From positions 1 to 64,000 of the forward strand of contig JAEMQS010000009.1 of the NCBI GenBank assembly GCA_016463765.1: DNA of 64,000 nt, written 5' to 3'. Below are positions 1 to 12,400 of the stretch, piece by piece; positions within the stretch are counted from its first letter, which is position 1; each line of letters begins with the position of its first letter. The notes beneath the pieces are model-generated. The model was not told where the DNA came from and did not search any database. It worked only from the letters and a program-made list of their open reading frames with translations. The DNA is from Solirubrobacteraceae bacterium (lineage in GTDB: Bacteria; Actinomycetota; Thermoleophilia; Solirubrobacterales; Solirubrobacteraceae). Position numbers and translations under genes: made by a program.

Positions 1-64
1 TGCGGATGGTGGACACGTGCGCGAAGTTCGGGGCTTCCAGCAGCTCGGTGGCCTGTGGGTCCAT
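1..64 (-). CDS. PPOX-class (pyridoxamine oxidase-like / F420-dependent) enzyme, 5' fragment
   Basis: Only the first 21 codons are inside the window. The reading frame opens with ATG at 64 and encodes MDPQATELLEAPNFAHVSTIR before running off the left edge. A purine-rich ribosome site (GGAGGAG) lies about 6 nt upstream. The opening, with a short helix followed by FAHVSTIR, matches the N-terminus of split-barrel flavin/F420-binding PPOX proteins, where this strand begins the barrel; that family call rests on pattern recognition of a short fragment. It is co-directional with the LAGLIDADG gene 52 nt upstream but has its own ribosome site. Confidence 0.6.
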   Translation of the reverse strand, partial: MDPQATELLEAPNFAHVSTIR

Positions 65-116
65 GGCGGTGCGCTCCTCCGGGAGTGATGAATGGATCTC
101 CTGGCGAGAGTACGCC

Positions 117-860
117 TCAGGTCTTCGGACCGATGAACCTGTCGAGCTTGGCGACGGATGCGCGGCGGGAGACGTTGGTGGTGTACGGGCCGCTGGGACG
201 CCAGTCAGCACCGACGCGGTCGCAGGCGTCGCGGAAGATGTCGTGGATGTCCTGGGAGCGGTTGGAGAACTGGTAGCGGGAGTAGAAGTAGGTCTTCTGC
301 TCAGTGGTGGCGCGGTTGGTCACGCGGCAACCGTCGGAGTGGATCAGGCCGCGCAAGAGGGCCTCCGGCGCTTGATCGACAAGAGTCGCCTGCCACGGAA
401 CGAGAGCAATCTGTCGCTCGTGCTTCTTTCCGGGGCCGTGCTGTGGGAAGAGGCAGGGCCAGTGACGGGAGTACATCCGGACGATGACCATGTTGGCCGT
501 GGGCTTCGCGTACTGGTCTGCGGTCTGGCCTGGGCGCACCGTCTCCATGGCCTGAGCGCAGGCGGCGATGATGTCCGGGTAGCTCGCGTCCAGGTAGACG
601 TTGAGCCGGTACACGTCGCGCGGGTGCGCGCCGATCCAGCCATCTCCGAGGTAGAGCCCGAGGAGGTAGGCGTACTCCCTCGCTGGTGGTGGAGCGTGCC
701 CGTCGCAGAACGGGCACGGCTCGGTGCGGACCGGGGAACCCGTGCGCCGCCATCGGGACACGGTGCTGCGGGGGACGCCGGTTCGGCGTGCGACGTCATA
801 GTCGCTCAGGCCAGACGCGCAGAGATCCTGGACGGCTTGCACGTCGTGTGGCGAACGCAT
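117..860 (-). CDS. HTH-LAGLIDADG endonuclease-like protein (copy 1)
   Basis: 247 residues. A helix-turn-helix at about 20-40 (DYDVARRTGVPRSTVSRW) is followed by a CPFCDGH knuckle (49-55) and two LAGLIDADG-type motifs, LLGLYLGDG (66-74) and LLRGLIHSDG (168-177). Two motifs in one chain suggest a monomeric LAGLIDADG fold. Other landmarks shared with the copy at 12605-13381 are WPCLFPQHGPG, PWQ, RYQFSNRS and DWRP. It is free-standing, not in an intron or intein. It lies 29 nt downstream of tRNA-Leu(CAA) on the same strand. The ATG is 6 nt after a TAGCAT -10 hexamer, so the transcript is probably leaderless, and an SOS-type palindrome covers the start. Whether it cuts DNA or acts only as a regulator cannot be told from sequence. 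Confidence 0.8.
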   Translation of the reverse strand: MRSPHDVQAVQDLCASGLSDYDVARRTGVPRSTVSRWRRTGSPVRTEPCPFCDGHAPPPAREYAYLLGLYLGDGWIGAHPRDVYRLNVYLDASYPDIIAACAQAMETVRPGQTADQYAKPTANMVIVRMYSRHWPCLFPQHGPGKKHERQIALVPWQATLVDQAPEALLRGLIHSDGCRVTNRATTEQKTYFYSRYQFSNRSQDIHDIFRDACDRVGADWRPSGPYTTNVSRRASVAKLDRFIGPKT

Positions 861-866
861 GTTCGC
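851..866 (-). promoter_or_regulatory. SOS (LexA)-type operator over the start of the LAGLIDADG gene
   Basis: A 6-bp inverted repeat, GCGAAC-GCAT-GTTCGC. Its core CGAACGCATGTTCG fits the Bacillus/actinobacterial LexA box CGAAC-RNRY-GTTCG exactly. It lies directly between the -10 hexamer (867-872) and the body of the gene and includes the ATG at 858-860, so a bound repressor would block initiation. LexA binding itself is inferred. Confidence 0.65.
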
Positions 867-872
867 ATGCTA
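867..872 (-). promoter_or_regulatory. -10 element TAGCAT, leaderless promoter of LAGLIDADG copy 1
   Basis: TAGCAT lies 6 nt before the ATG at 860, so transcription should begin at or next to the start codon. The SOS-type palindrome begins directly after it. Confidence 0.55.
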
Positions 873-889
873 CGTTCGAGCGCGGACAG

Positions 890-973
890 TGCCCGGGGCG
901 GGACTCGAACCCGCACGGGCCGAAGCCCAGCGCCTTTTGAGGACGCGGCGTCTACCGATTCCGCCACCCGGGC
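890..973 (-). tRNA. tRNA-Leu(CAA)
   Basis: Class II (long variable arm) cloverleaf on the minus strand. The acceptor stem GCCCGGG/CCCGGGC is perfect, the discriminator is A, the T-loop is GGTTCGAGTC and the anticodon loop CTCAAAA gives CAA. The CCA tail is not encoded. Confidence 0.95.
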
Positions 974-1127
974 AGGGGACGGCAGCTTAGGGGGTCGAAC
1001 CTACACGGCGGTGCCGACGGATCCATGAGGCGAGCTGCCGTTGTGGCTCTGTAAGCGCCTCGTACCGGGGATCGCGCCGCGATGGTCGCCGTGGCTGCGC
1101 GCGCCTCGTGAGGCGCGGCTGCGGGCC

Positions 1128-1610
1128 CTAAGCCCAGGCGTTCGCGTTGCGCGTCGACCCGTCAGGCATGCGCTCCACCTCGACGTGCCACTGCTGCGAG
1201 AAGCCCCGCAGCGCAAAGGCGATGAGCAGCAGCTGCACCGGGATGAGGATCACGGTGAGCATGCCGAGCAGGCCGGCGCTCAACGCCGGGTCGGTGAACC
1301 CGTCGGCGTCGCGCGCGAACCACGCCGGCGCGCCGATCGCGGCGAAGATCCCGAGGATCGCGGCCAGCGCCGCGGTCAGCGGCAGCATGCCGCTGCGCCA
1401 CTGCGTCACGTAGTACGCGAGCAGCAGGTAGACGGCGATGTAGACGATCTGGAGGTTGCGCCCGCCCGTCAGGACGTCCCAGCCGCCGACGGTGATGACG
1501 GCCACCAGGAAGACCGAGATCAGCAGCAGCGCCACGACGATCACGCGCGTGGACTTCGACGCCGCGGTCTCGCGGTTGGGGTGCTCCAAGACCTTCTCGG
1601 GCTCAGCCAT
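1128..1610 (-). CDS. small membrane protein of unknown function
   Basis: 160 residues starting [11 protein letters not shown] short polar N-terminus precedes about four hydrophobic segments ([65 protein letters not shown]), and a polar tail ends RNANAWA. A longer in-frame start exists but would run through tRNA-Leu(UAG) on the other strand, so I choose the ATG at 1610, which has a TATGGT hexamer 8 nt upstream. I do not recognise a named family. It shares its short upstream region with the divergent tRNA. Confidence 0.75.
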   Translation of the reverse strand: MAEPEKVLEHPNRETAASKSTRVIVVALLLISVFLVAVITVGGWDVLTGGRNLQIVYIAVYLLLAYYVTQWRSGMLPLTAALAAILGIFAAIGAPAWFARDADGFTDPALSAGLLGMLTVILIPVQLLLIAFALRGFSQQWHVEVERMPDGSTRNANAWA

Positions 1611-1618
1611 GGATGCGG

Positions 1619-1624
1619 ACCATA
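1619..1624 (-). promoter_or_regulatory. -10 element TATGGT of the membrane protein gene
   Basis: TATGGT ends 8 nt before the ATG at 1610, consistent with a leaderless or near-leaderless message. Confidence 0.5.
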
Positions 1625-1672
1625 CAATCGCTCGCGGATCCGGGGCGCCGCAGCACACCGGATCCGGGCGCT

Positions 1673-1754
1673 GCGGGCGTGGTGGAATTGGTAGACACGC
1701 CAGCCTTAGGAGCTGGTGGCGCAAGCCGTGGGGGTTCGAGTCCCTCCGCCCGCA
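1673..1754 (+). tRNA. tRNA-Leu(UAG)
   Basis: Class II cloverleaf. The acceptor GCGGGCG/CGCCCGC is perfect, the discriminator is A, the anticodon loop CTTAGGA gives UAG and the T-loop is GGTTCGAGTC. No encoded CCA. Confidence 0.95.
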
Positions 1755-1770
1755 TGCGACGATTCGGCGC

Positions 1771-2139
<369 letters not shown>

Positions 2140-2141
2140 GC

Positions 2142-2147
2142 TACCGT
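2142..2147 (+). promoter_or_regulatory. -10 element TACCGT, leaderless promoter
   Basis: TACCGT ends 6 nt before the ATG at 2154 and lies just after the DUF2200 stop codon, so the secreted protein gene probably has its own leaderless transcript. Confidence 0.55.
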
Positions 2148-2153
2148 CCGCGC

Positions 2154-2534
2154 ATGCCCGCCACGCTCCGCCTCCTGCTCGCCACCGCGATCGCCGCCGC
2201 CCTCACGGCCGGCCTCCTCGCCGCCCCCGCCGGCAGCCAGGACCTCTACAAGAGCTGCGGCTCGTTCAAGGTCGGCAAGAAGGCCTACAGCGTCCAGGGC
2301 TACGAGATCCAGCAGGCCGAGGGCACGAATACCGGCAAGGTCAAGAAGCTCGACAAGGCGACGTGCACCTCGGCCGGCAAGGCGCTCAAGCAGACGCTGA
2401 AGAAGAGCGGCACGTACAACGGCTGGTCCTGCACAAAGCAGTCGCGTCAGGGCAAGAACGCCATCGTCGCGCAGTGCGACTACACGCCCGCGGGCAACCA
2501 GTTCTGGAAGACCCGCGCGAAGCGCACCGCGTAG
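2154..2534 (+). CDS. small secreted protein, unknown function
   Basis: 126 residues with a Sec signal peptide (LRLLLATAIAAALTAGLLAAPAGS) and probable cleavage near residue 25. The mature part is a small basic domain with four Cys (CGSF, CTSAG, CTKQS, CDYT) that could form two disulfides, ending in a Lys/Arg-rich tail. I recognise no family. Gene order places it between DUF2200 and the secreted lipase without obvious coupling to either. Confidence 0.75.
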   Translation: MPATLRLLLATAIAAALTAGLLAAPAGSQDLYKSCGSFKVGKKAYSVQGYEIQQAEGTNTGKVKKLDKATCTSAGKALKQTLKKSGTYNGWSCTKQSRQGKNAIVAQCDYTPAGNQFWKTRAKRTA

Positions 2535-2641
2535 TCGTCAGGCGCCACGCCGCTTGACGGATCGCGGACGTGATGCTGTAGTCGAGACCCGGAGGAAACA
2601 CTCGCGTACCACCACGCGAGGCGGGGCTCGAGGAGAACGAC

Positions 2642-5621
<2,980 letters not shown>

Positions 5622-5699
5622 GCCGACCGCACCTCTCGCGCGGCCACGGAGTTACGAGAACGAGACGCCTGTCCTGTCCTCGATCACCCCTGGTGACTC

Positions 5700-6605
5700 A
5701 TGCTCGCGCGTACGCGCATCCCGCTGCTCCTGCTCTGCCTCGGCCTCGCCGTGGCCTCGGCCGCGCCCGCGCAGGGCGCGACGAAGATCGGCATCGCCGA
5801 CCAGAAGCCGGAGATGTTCGAGGACAAGCGGTTCCTCAGCCTGAAGATGAAGTTCGCCCGGATCTCCGTGCCGTGGGACGTCCTGCGCTACGACTTCACG
5901 GAAGAGGAAGTTGACGAATGGCTGCAGGCGGCGCGCAAGAACCGCGTGCGGCCGCTCGTCACGTTCCAGCGCTCGCGGGTGAAGTCCGCGAAGACCCGGC
6001 CGACGGTCGACCAGTACCGCCGTGAGGTCAAGCGCTTCCGCGAGAAGTACCCGTGGATCAACGAGTACTCGGCGTGGAACGAGCCGAACCTCGAGGACAA
6101 GCGGCGGCCGAAGCTCATCGCCAGCTACTACAAGACGCTGCGATCGGTCTGCACCGGGTGCAAGGTCCTCGGCAGTGATCTCGTCGACCGCAAGGGCATG
6201 GTCACGTGGGTGCGGAAGTTCCTGAAGTACACGCCGGGCAAGCAGCGCCCGAAGTACTGGGGGCTGCACAACTACGTCTCGGCGAACCGCTTCTCGACGA
6301 AGGACACCAAGGCGCTGCAGCGCGAGATCCGCGGCGCCCGCCTGTGGCTGACCGAGACCGGCGGGCTCGTCGCCCGCCGCAACACGTCGACGGTCAAGAT
6401 TCCGCAGGGCAAGCGCCACGCCGCGAAGGTCACGGGGTTCGTGCTGCGGACCTGGGGCCGCAGCAAGGAGATCGACCGGGTCTACCTCTACCACTGGGAC
6501 AGCTCGTCGAACAAGGACACGTGGGACTCGGCGTTCGTCGGCTCTGACGGAAAAGCGCGCCCCGCGCTGGGGGTCCTCAAGCAGTTCTTGCGCAAGAAGC
6601 GGTAG
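5700..6605 (+). CDS. secreted clan-A glycosidase-like protein (paralogue 1)
   Basis: 301 residues with a signal peptide (LLLLCLGLAVASAAPAQGA, cleavage near 27). The rest reads as a TIM barrel with glycoside hydrolase clan A signatures: WNEPN with Glu128 as candidate acid/base and LTETGG with Glu219 as candidate nucleophile. The basic C-terminus ends LRKKR. It is closely similar along its whole length to the gene at 13673-14575 (for example RISVPWDVLRYDF and YHWDSSSNKDTWDSAF in both) and more distantly to 47920-48942. Substrate unknown; some proteins of this shape are annotated only as hypothetical or cellulase-like. Confidence 0.75.
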   Translation: MLARTRIPLLLLCLGLAVASAAPAQGATKIGIADQKPEMFEDKRFLSLKMKFARISVPWDVLRYDFTEEEVDEWLQAARKNRVRPLVTFQRSRVKSAKTRPTVDQYRREVKRFREKYPWINEYSAWNEPNLEDKRRPKLIASYYKTLRSVCTGCKVLGSDLVDRKGMVTWVRKFLKYTPGKQRPKYWGLHNYVSANRFSTKDTKALQREIRGARLWLTETGGLVARRNTSTVKIPQGKRHAAKVTGFVLRTWGRSKEIDRVYLYHWDSSSNKDTWDSAFVGSDGKARPALGVLKQFLRKKR

Positions 6606-6620
6606 CGCCCCGGGAGGCCG

Positions 6621-6626
6621 TACGCT
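6621..6626 (+). promoter_or_regulatory. -10 element TACGCT of the DUF4184 gene
   Basis: TACGCT ends 9 nt before the GTG at 6636, leaving a leader of only about 2-3 nt. Confidence 0.45.
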
Positions 6627-6635
6627 GGCGCGTTC

Positions 6636-7385
6636 GTGCCCTTCACCGGCAGCCACCCGGCGGCGATCGTGCCGTTCCTGCGGACGGGCCTCGTCCCGTC
6701 CGCCCTCGTCATCGGGAGCATGGCGCCGGATCTGCCGTACTACCTGCCGCTGCCGGTGAACTGGTCGGCGACGCACTCGGCCGCGGGGGTGGTCGGTGTC
6801 GACCTCGTCCTCGGCCTGATCGCGTTCGCGGTGTGGCAGGTGCTGCTCGCACCGGTCGCCGTCGCCCTCGCGCCCGAGTCGCTGCGCGCGCGGCTGGCCC
6901 CTGACCTGCCGGTGGCGCCGGCGCACCACGTCGCGAGCGTGCGGGCAGTGGCGCTCGTGGTCGGGTCGTTGCTGGTGGGCGCCGCGACCCACGTCCTCGT
7001 CGACGAGTTCACCCACTCCGACCGCTGGGGGACCGAGCACATCGCCTGGCTCGCAGAGCAACAGGGACCGCTGGAGGGCTATCGGTGGCTGCAGTACGCA
7101 GGCGGCGTGCTCGGGGGTGCGCTCCTCGTGTGGGTCGTCTGGCGGTGGTGGCGCCGCACGCCGCCGGTCCCCGATGCACAGCGGATCCCGGCGCTCGGTC
7201 CGGGCACGGCGCGCCTCGTGGTCGGCGTCGTGGTCGCGTGCGCGCTGGCGGGATCGGTTGCCGGTCTTGCGTCGGCCGACAGCGTCCGGGAAGCCCTGTT
7301 CCTCGTGGCGACGTGGGGTGGGGGCGTGGGACTGATCGCCACGCTGGTCTGCGCCGCGGCGTGTCGTCCGCGCCTGCTGGCCTGA
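6636..7385 (+). CDS. DUF4184 family membrane protein
   Basis: 249 residues. The N-terminus MPFTGSHPAAIVPF, followed by SALVIGSMAPDLPYY, is the recognisable start of the DUF4184 family. His and Asp residues in SHPA, MAPD and THVLVDEFTH resemble the metal-binding pattern of membrane-bound hydrolases such as YdjM, although activity is unproven. About five or six transmembrane segments follow, and Arg/Trp-rich WRWWRR sits in a cytosolic loop. GTG 6636 is supported by the TACGCT hexamer 9 nt upstream. Confidence 0.85.
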   Translation: MPFTGSHPAAIVPFLRTGLVPSALVIGSMAPDLPYYLPLPVNWSATHSAAGVVGVDLVLGLIAFAVWQVLLAPVAVALAPESLRARLAPDLPVAPAHHVASVRAVALVVGSLLVGAATHVLVDEFTHSDRWGTEHIAWLAEQQGPLEGYRWLQYAGGVLGGALLVWVVWRWWRRTPPVPDAQRIPALGPGTARLVVGVVVACALAGSVAGLASADSVREALFLVATWGGGVGLIATLVCAAACRPRLLA

Positions 7386-7471
7386 CGGCGCATCCGCCGC
7401 GATGTAGCCTTCGCGGTGAGGAGGGGATCAGGGCAGGGACACCGCCGCGTCCGCCGCGGCCACTGGGGAAG

Positions 7472-8242
7472 ATGAACGGCCACGCCATGTCATTGCTGTG
7501 CGGCACGTGCGGGACACCCCGCACGGACGGAACGCGCTGCGCTGACTGCGGGTCGAATCTCGTAGCGACGCTGCGCGACGGCTTCGTCGTTGCTCTCCCC
7601 GCCGGGTCCATGGCGTGCGACCGGTGCGGCACGACGCGCCGCCCGATCCTGTTCCGCGGCTGGGTGCGCTTGTCCTCGGCGATCTGGTGGACGCGCGCCG
7701 ACCGTCACGCCGCCTACGTCTGTGCGCCGTGTGGACAGAAGCGCACCGCGGGCGCGCTCCTGTACAGCGCGGCGCTGGGCTGGCTTGCGATCCCGTCGTG
7801 GTTCTCCCACGGCTGGAAGGCCCTGGCGACGAACTGGCGGGCGCTCATCGCCCCGCCCGCCGAGCCCGAGGCCTGGGGCGCGCTGCAGGCGTCGGACTTC
7901 GCCAACGGCCTGCCGCACCTCGACAGCTGGAACGGCGCCGAGTTCATGGATCGCTTCGACGACGACACGATCTGGGCGTCGCCGCTCGGCCCCCTCGACG
8001 AGATGCAGCGCCGCACCGTGCTCGCCGCCACCGCGCTCTACGAGACCATGGGCGTGTCGCCCGTCGCCAGCGAGGATGAGCTGCGGATCGCCTACCGGGA
8101 GCGGTCGAAGGTCCTGCACCCCGACGTCCACGCCGACGGCACCGAGCAGATGATCCGCCTCAACCAGGCGTGGACCATCCTCGGCAACGCCGACATGCGC
8201 GCCGCGTACGACTGGCTGCGCGAGCAGCGGCAGCCGGCATGA
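7472..8242 (+). CDS. J-domain (DnaJ-like) protein with N-terminal zinc-binding Cys pairs
   Basis: 256 residues. The N-terminus holds four CxxC pairs (Cys10/13, 23/26, 49/52, 84/87) that could form two zinc ribbons. A short hydrophobic stretch follows (GALLYSAALGWLAIPSW), then a spacer, then a C-terminal J domain (about 187-252) with the essential HPD at 216-218 and ALYETMGVSP at its start. J domains stimulate Hsp70 ATPase; this one probably recruits DnaK to a particular client or to the membrane. Its stop overlaps the next ATG (ATGA). The start could be ATG 7472 or ATG 7487; neither has a well-spaced ribosome site. Confidence 0.8.
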   Translation: MNGHAMSLLCGTCGTPRTDGTRCADCGSNLVATLRDGFVVALPAGSMACDRCGTTRRPILFRGWVRLSSAIWWTRADRHAAYVCAPCGQKRTAGALLYSAALGWLAIPSWFSHGWKALATNWRALIAPPAEPEAWGALQASDFANGLPHLDSWNGAEFMDRFDDDTIWASPLGPLDEMQRRTVLAATALYETMGVSPVASEDELRIAYRERSKVLHPDVHADGTEQMIRLNQAWTILGNADMRAAYDWLREQRQPA

Positions 8243-8787
8243 GGTTCGTCGTCCTCGCCGTTGCGGTGGTCGTGTCGCTCTGGCCCGCGGCGGTCATCGC
8301 CCTCGCGGTCGACCGGGTCCTGGGCGGAGGCGACGATGCGGGCTCCACGCAGACCGTGGCCCGCACGGCGGCCGAGCCGCCCGCTGCGACGACCGCCCAG
8401 GCCAGCCCCGAGGCGGCCCCGCGCGAGAGCCAGCCGTCCCCGGCGACCGCCCCCGTCCCGGCCGGCCAGCTCGACATCGACGGGCTGAACCGCCTGCGCG
8501 ACGACACCGCCGAGCTCATCGTCGCGGTGGAGGACAGTCCGGCGGCGCTGTCGGGGCAACCTGACGCGCAGCTCGCCGCAGACGCGCTGGACGTCGAGGC
8601 CGAGATCGTCAGCTGGCAGGAGGCCAACGAGGGGCTGGGCGGTGACGCGGAGTACTTCGCCCAGCTGTTCGCCGAGATCGCCGCGGCGACCGCGGACTTC
8701 TCCACCGCGCCGAGCGCCAGCGCCAAGGACCGTCTGGAACAGGCGATCACCCGACACCGCAGCGAGACCCTCCAGGCGGGCAACTGA
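8239..8787 (+). CDS. membrane-anchored or exported protein, unknown function
   Basis: 182 residues. A single N-terminal hydrophobic segment (FVVLAVAVVVSLWPAAVIALAV) acts as an anchor or signal. It is followed by a low-complexity Ala/Pro/Thr linker (about 35-75) and an acidic helical domain (about 80-180) without Cys. I recognise no family. Its ATG overlaps the stop of the J-domain gene and its own stop is 2 nt before the SGNH gene, so the three form a translationally coupled operon. Confidence 0.75.
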   Translation: MRFVVLAVAVVVSLWPAAVIALAVDRVLGGGDDAGSTQTVARTAAEPPAATTAQASPEAAPRESQPSPATAPVPAGQLDIDGLNRLRDDTAELIVAVEDSPAALSGQPDAQLAADALDVEAEIVSWQEANEGLGGDAEYFAQLFAEIAAATADFSTAPSASAKDRLEQAITRHRSETLQAGN

Positions 8788-8789
8788 CC

Positions 8790-9401
8790 GTGCGGTACGT
8801 CGCGATGGGGGACAGTCTCACGGCCGGCATCGACGAGACGCCGCCCGGCACGCGGTGGGCCGACCTGTTCGCCGACCAGCTGCGCGCGCTGCACGGCGAG
8901 GTGACGTACGACAACCTCGCCGTCTTCGGGATGAAGAGCGACGAGGTCCGCGGCGCGCAGCTGGAGGCGGCACTCGCTGGACGCGTGGATGTCGTGAGCC
9001 TGATCTGCGGCGGCAACGATGTGATGAAGCTCACGGCCCCGGACGCGACGATGTTCCGTGCCGAGATGGACGCGATGTTCGGCGCCCTGCGTGCCGCGAA
9101 CCCGTCCGCGCTGCTGATCGGCGGCCGGATCGCGGACATGAGCGAGCTGCTGCCGTACCGCGAGCGCTCCCGGGCGCGGGTGGTCCGGGCGACCGGGGAG
9201 TTCAACGCGGTGATCGATGAGGTCTGCGCACGCCACGGGGCGCGGGTGATCGACTTCTCCGTGGTGACGAAGGAGACCGCCGCTGACTTTCTGGCCAGCG
9301 ACGGCTTCCACCCCTCGATCGTCGGCCAGCGCGCGATCTACGACGCGGTGGTCGCAGCGCTGGCCGACGAGCCGGTGCTCAGCAGCCTCGCCAGCTCTTG
9401 A
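8790..9401 (+). CDS. SGNH/GDSL-family hydrolase (esterase)
   Basis: 203 residues with all SGNH blocks: GDSL (7-10, nucleophile Ser9), the Gly/Asn oxyanion block GGND (74-77) and the C-terminal DGFHP (Asp171, His174) completing the triad. There is no signal peptide, so it probably acts in the cytosol on acyl esters or thioesters. GTG start, 2 nt after the preceding stop. Its last 23 bp overlap the 3' end of the convergent exported-protein gene. Confidence 0.9.
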   Translation: MRYVAMGDSLTAGIDETPPGTRWADLFADQLRALHGEVTYDNLAVFGMKSDEVRGAQLEAALAGRVDVVSLICGGNDVMKLTAPDATMFRAEMDAMFGALRAANPSALLIGGRIADMSELLPYRERSRARVVRATGEFNAVIDEVCARHGARVIDFSVVTKETAADFLASDGFHPSIVGQRAIYDAVVAALADEPVLSSLASS

Positions 9402-12400
9402 GGATCGGCTGCTGGTTCTTCGCGCCCGTCGCGACCGGCCAGTTGTCGACCATGAACCCGAACTGATCGAGTCCCAGGCCGCCCTTGCTCGGGTTCCCGC
9501 CCGGGTCGAGCGGATTGAAGGGCCGCTGCAGGAGCTTCGTCGGCGGGAACGTCTGGGTCTTGCTGTTCGCCCCCTTGAAGTCCAGCTGGCTGAACGCGAG
9601 GAACCACGTGTTGCCGGTCTGGCGGATCCCGTAGCGCAGGAACGACGGGCTGTTGATCGGGAACGGCTGGGCGAAGTCGCACCCGATGCTGGAGATCTGC
9701 TCCTGGGGGCCCTGGAACGTGCCGTTGAACGAGTTCGTGTTGCTGTTCGTCTGCAGCACGTACGGGTAGGCGGCAGGCAGGATCCCGCCCCAGATCTTGC
9801 GCTCGGCGTTGACCTCGTACATGCGCGAGAGGGCGTTCTGCTGGTCCTGGGTGAACTGCCACTCCGCCGTGCAGCCGGGGCCGCCGGAGCAGCCGCCGAG
9901 CTGCCCGACGGTGCTGAGCTTCGTGTAGTCGGCGGCGATGATGTCGACGAGATTCTCGCTGGTGTCGGAGATGTCATCCAGCTGTGTGGCGAGCGCGTCG
10001 CCGAGGTTGTCCGATGCGGTGGTGATCCGCTCGTTCCAGTCGATCGGCGCCGCGCCCTGGCCCGGCGCGAACAGGTCGCCGGCAAGCACGAAGCCGGCCG
10101 AGATCGGGCCAGTGACGGCGGACACCTCGTCGCCGAGGAAGTCGTTGACGAGGTCGAGCGCGTCGCCGAAGATCGTCAGCAGCGACGTGCCGGCGTTGGC
10201 CTGGGGCGGCGGCTTGACCGCCTGCTTGACCTGATCGCTGATGCTCTTGAGGTCCGTGAACGTGCTGAGCTTGCTGTCGCTGAACGTCGACATGAGCGAC
10301 GGGATGTAGCTCTGGACCTGGACGAGCCAGCCGATCTCCGTGACGAGCTGCTGCTGGACCTGCCCGAAGAGCCCGGGGTCAACGCTCGGGCAATCCGACG
10401 CCTGCATCTGGTTGATCGCCTGCTTGATGTTGTTCCAGTCGCTGCTGTCGTTCGTCGATGTCCAGTAGGCGGTACGCGGGTCGCTGCCGAGCCGCTGCGC
10501 ATAGCCGATGCACTGCAGCGCGGCCAGCCCTGCCGGGGTGTCGGTGAACGGCCACGCGGTCGGCTCGGCGACCATGAGCTGGGCGAGCGAGGTCCCGAAC
10601 GGCCCGTTCGCCGCGCCGCGGACCTCGTACCGCTGCTGGCGGTCACGCACGAGGACGCCGCGCATGTGCACCGAGGACGGTGCGGGCGACATCGCCGTGC
10701 CGATGTCGGTGCCCGAACCCTGAGCGGGCGCCTCACCGAAGGAGCCGCCGCGCCCGATGAGCGTGTACGAGTTCGTGGCGGCGGGCGGCGTCGCCATGCC
10801 CCAGATCCGCTGCGCCTGCCCGCCGACCCCGGCGATCGCCGCGGCGAGGCCGTCCAGGGCTGACGCGTACGGTGCGTTGAAGGGACCGGCGTAGGCCGGC
10901 GGCTGCAGCCCGACGCCGGCCAGCGGCTGGGTGCCGATGGACCGCACGGCGACGAACATCGTCGGCCGGACCTTCTGGGCGGCGCTGAGATCGCCTGCCA
11001 TCCGCTGGACTTCGGAGATGTTCGGCGTCCCGTCGGCGTTTGCGGTCTGGTAGGTGGCCTGCACCGGGAGCGTGCTCGGCGCACCGGGCGACGGCTGCAG
11101 GGTCGTCGCGTCGAGATAGACGGCGGTAAAGCCGCCCTGCCCCGACGGCAGCGACGCGTTGTACGTCTGCGACCCGAGCGACAGGGAGACGGACTGGCCG
11201 TCGGCGCCCATGTCAAAGGGCTGGGGCGCCGTGCCGAGGTACGCGTAGTTGTCGTTGTTGTCCGGCGATAGGAACCCGTTCAGGCTCTGGTCGGGTGAGG
11301 TGCCGGTGATCTGCCAGCCGTCGCCGGGGGAGAACCCGTTGACGCCGGCGAACGAGATGGTGGCGCCCTTGATGAGGGGATCGACATCCGGCGTGATCCC
11401 GCCCGCCGGCTGGGCGCCGATGAGCTGCGCGGGGCCGCCGAGGTTGGTCAGCAGGAAGGTCGGGTTCAGGGTCGTCGCCCACGCGGGGTCACTCCACGCG
11501 GCGATGATCACCAGCGCGTTGTCGTCGAGACCGCGGACCAGCTCGGCGAGCTGGATGATCGAGGCGTTGGAGGCAGACTGGTTGAACGTCTGCTGGAGCT
11601 GCAGCGACTCGCGGTCGAGGATCACGGCCTGCAGCGACCCGCTCTTGGGGTAGAACTGCTCGGCGCCCTGGGGGGCGCGGCCGCCCTGCTTGGCCGGGTG
11701 GTAGCCGATCGCGATGCCCTGCTGGCCCTGCACCGTCGCCGCGGTGTCGATCGGGACGAGCGGGGTGTCGAACGTCGCCGTCAGGGTGACGGTATCCACG
11801 GCAGACGCGACCTTGCCGTCGGTCACCGTCAGCGCCGCGACGTACCGCCCGGCCCGGTCGGGCTTGATGAGCGGCCGCGCCGGCTGCGCGGCGCTGTTGG
11901 CGTTGGGCTTGAGCAGGTTGTCCGCCGGTTGGATGAGCGACAGCTCGGGCTGCTCGAGCGTCACGGCGCTGCCGCGCGGCTTGCTGATCAGCTTCCACTG
12001 CATCCCCAGCCCCGCGGGGGTTCCCGCCTGGGCCGCGGCCTGCGCCGCAACGGCGGGCTTCGGCGCGCGACGGCTGCGCGAGGCCCGGGCGTTCAGGCGG
12101 GTGGGTGCGCCGACGACGACCGACCGATCCACGCCGGCACCGACGAGCGGCCGGTCGCGGGTGAGGGTGAAGGTGCGGGTCGCGCGGCGGACCCGGGCGC
12201 CCTCACGGTCACGTCGGACGACGCGCAGGACGTTTCGACCGAACCGCAGTCCATGGCTTGCTGAGACCCGCAGCGTCCGGCGTGCCCGCGCGTCGGGGTC
12301 GCCGAGTGACGACGTGATGTCCCGGCCGTTGAGCGTCACCCGCAGGGTCCGAGCGCCGTAGGGGGCGCGAACGGTGACGGTGGTCGGCGACGCTTTGGTG

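Noticed and set aside
117-860. The LAGLIDADG gene as an intron- or intein-encoded endonuclease
   Set aside because: It is free-standing with its own promoter; no split host gene, intron structure or intein splice motifs flank it.
890-973. tRNA-Leu as the attachment site of a large integrated island with an attR copy
   Set aside because: I looked for a repeat of the tRNA 3' end in the sequence beyond the LAGLIDADG gene and found none, and no integrase is present.
6-1028. 340-residue frame on the plus strand across the first kilobase
   Set aside because: It runs antisense through the LAGLIDADG gene and the tRNA-Leu, has low-complexity Arg/Gly/Ala content and matches nothing.
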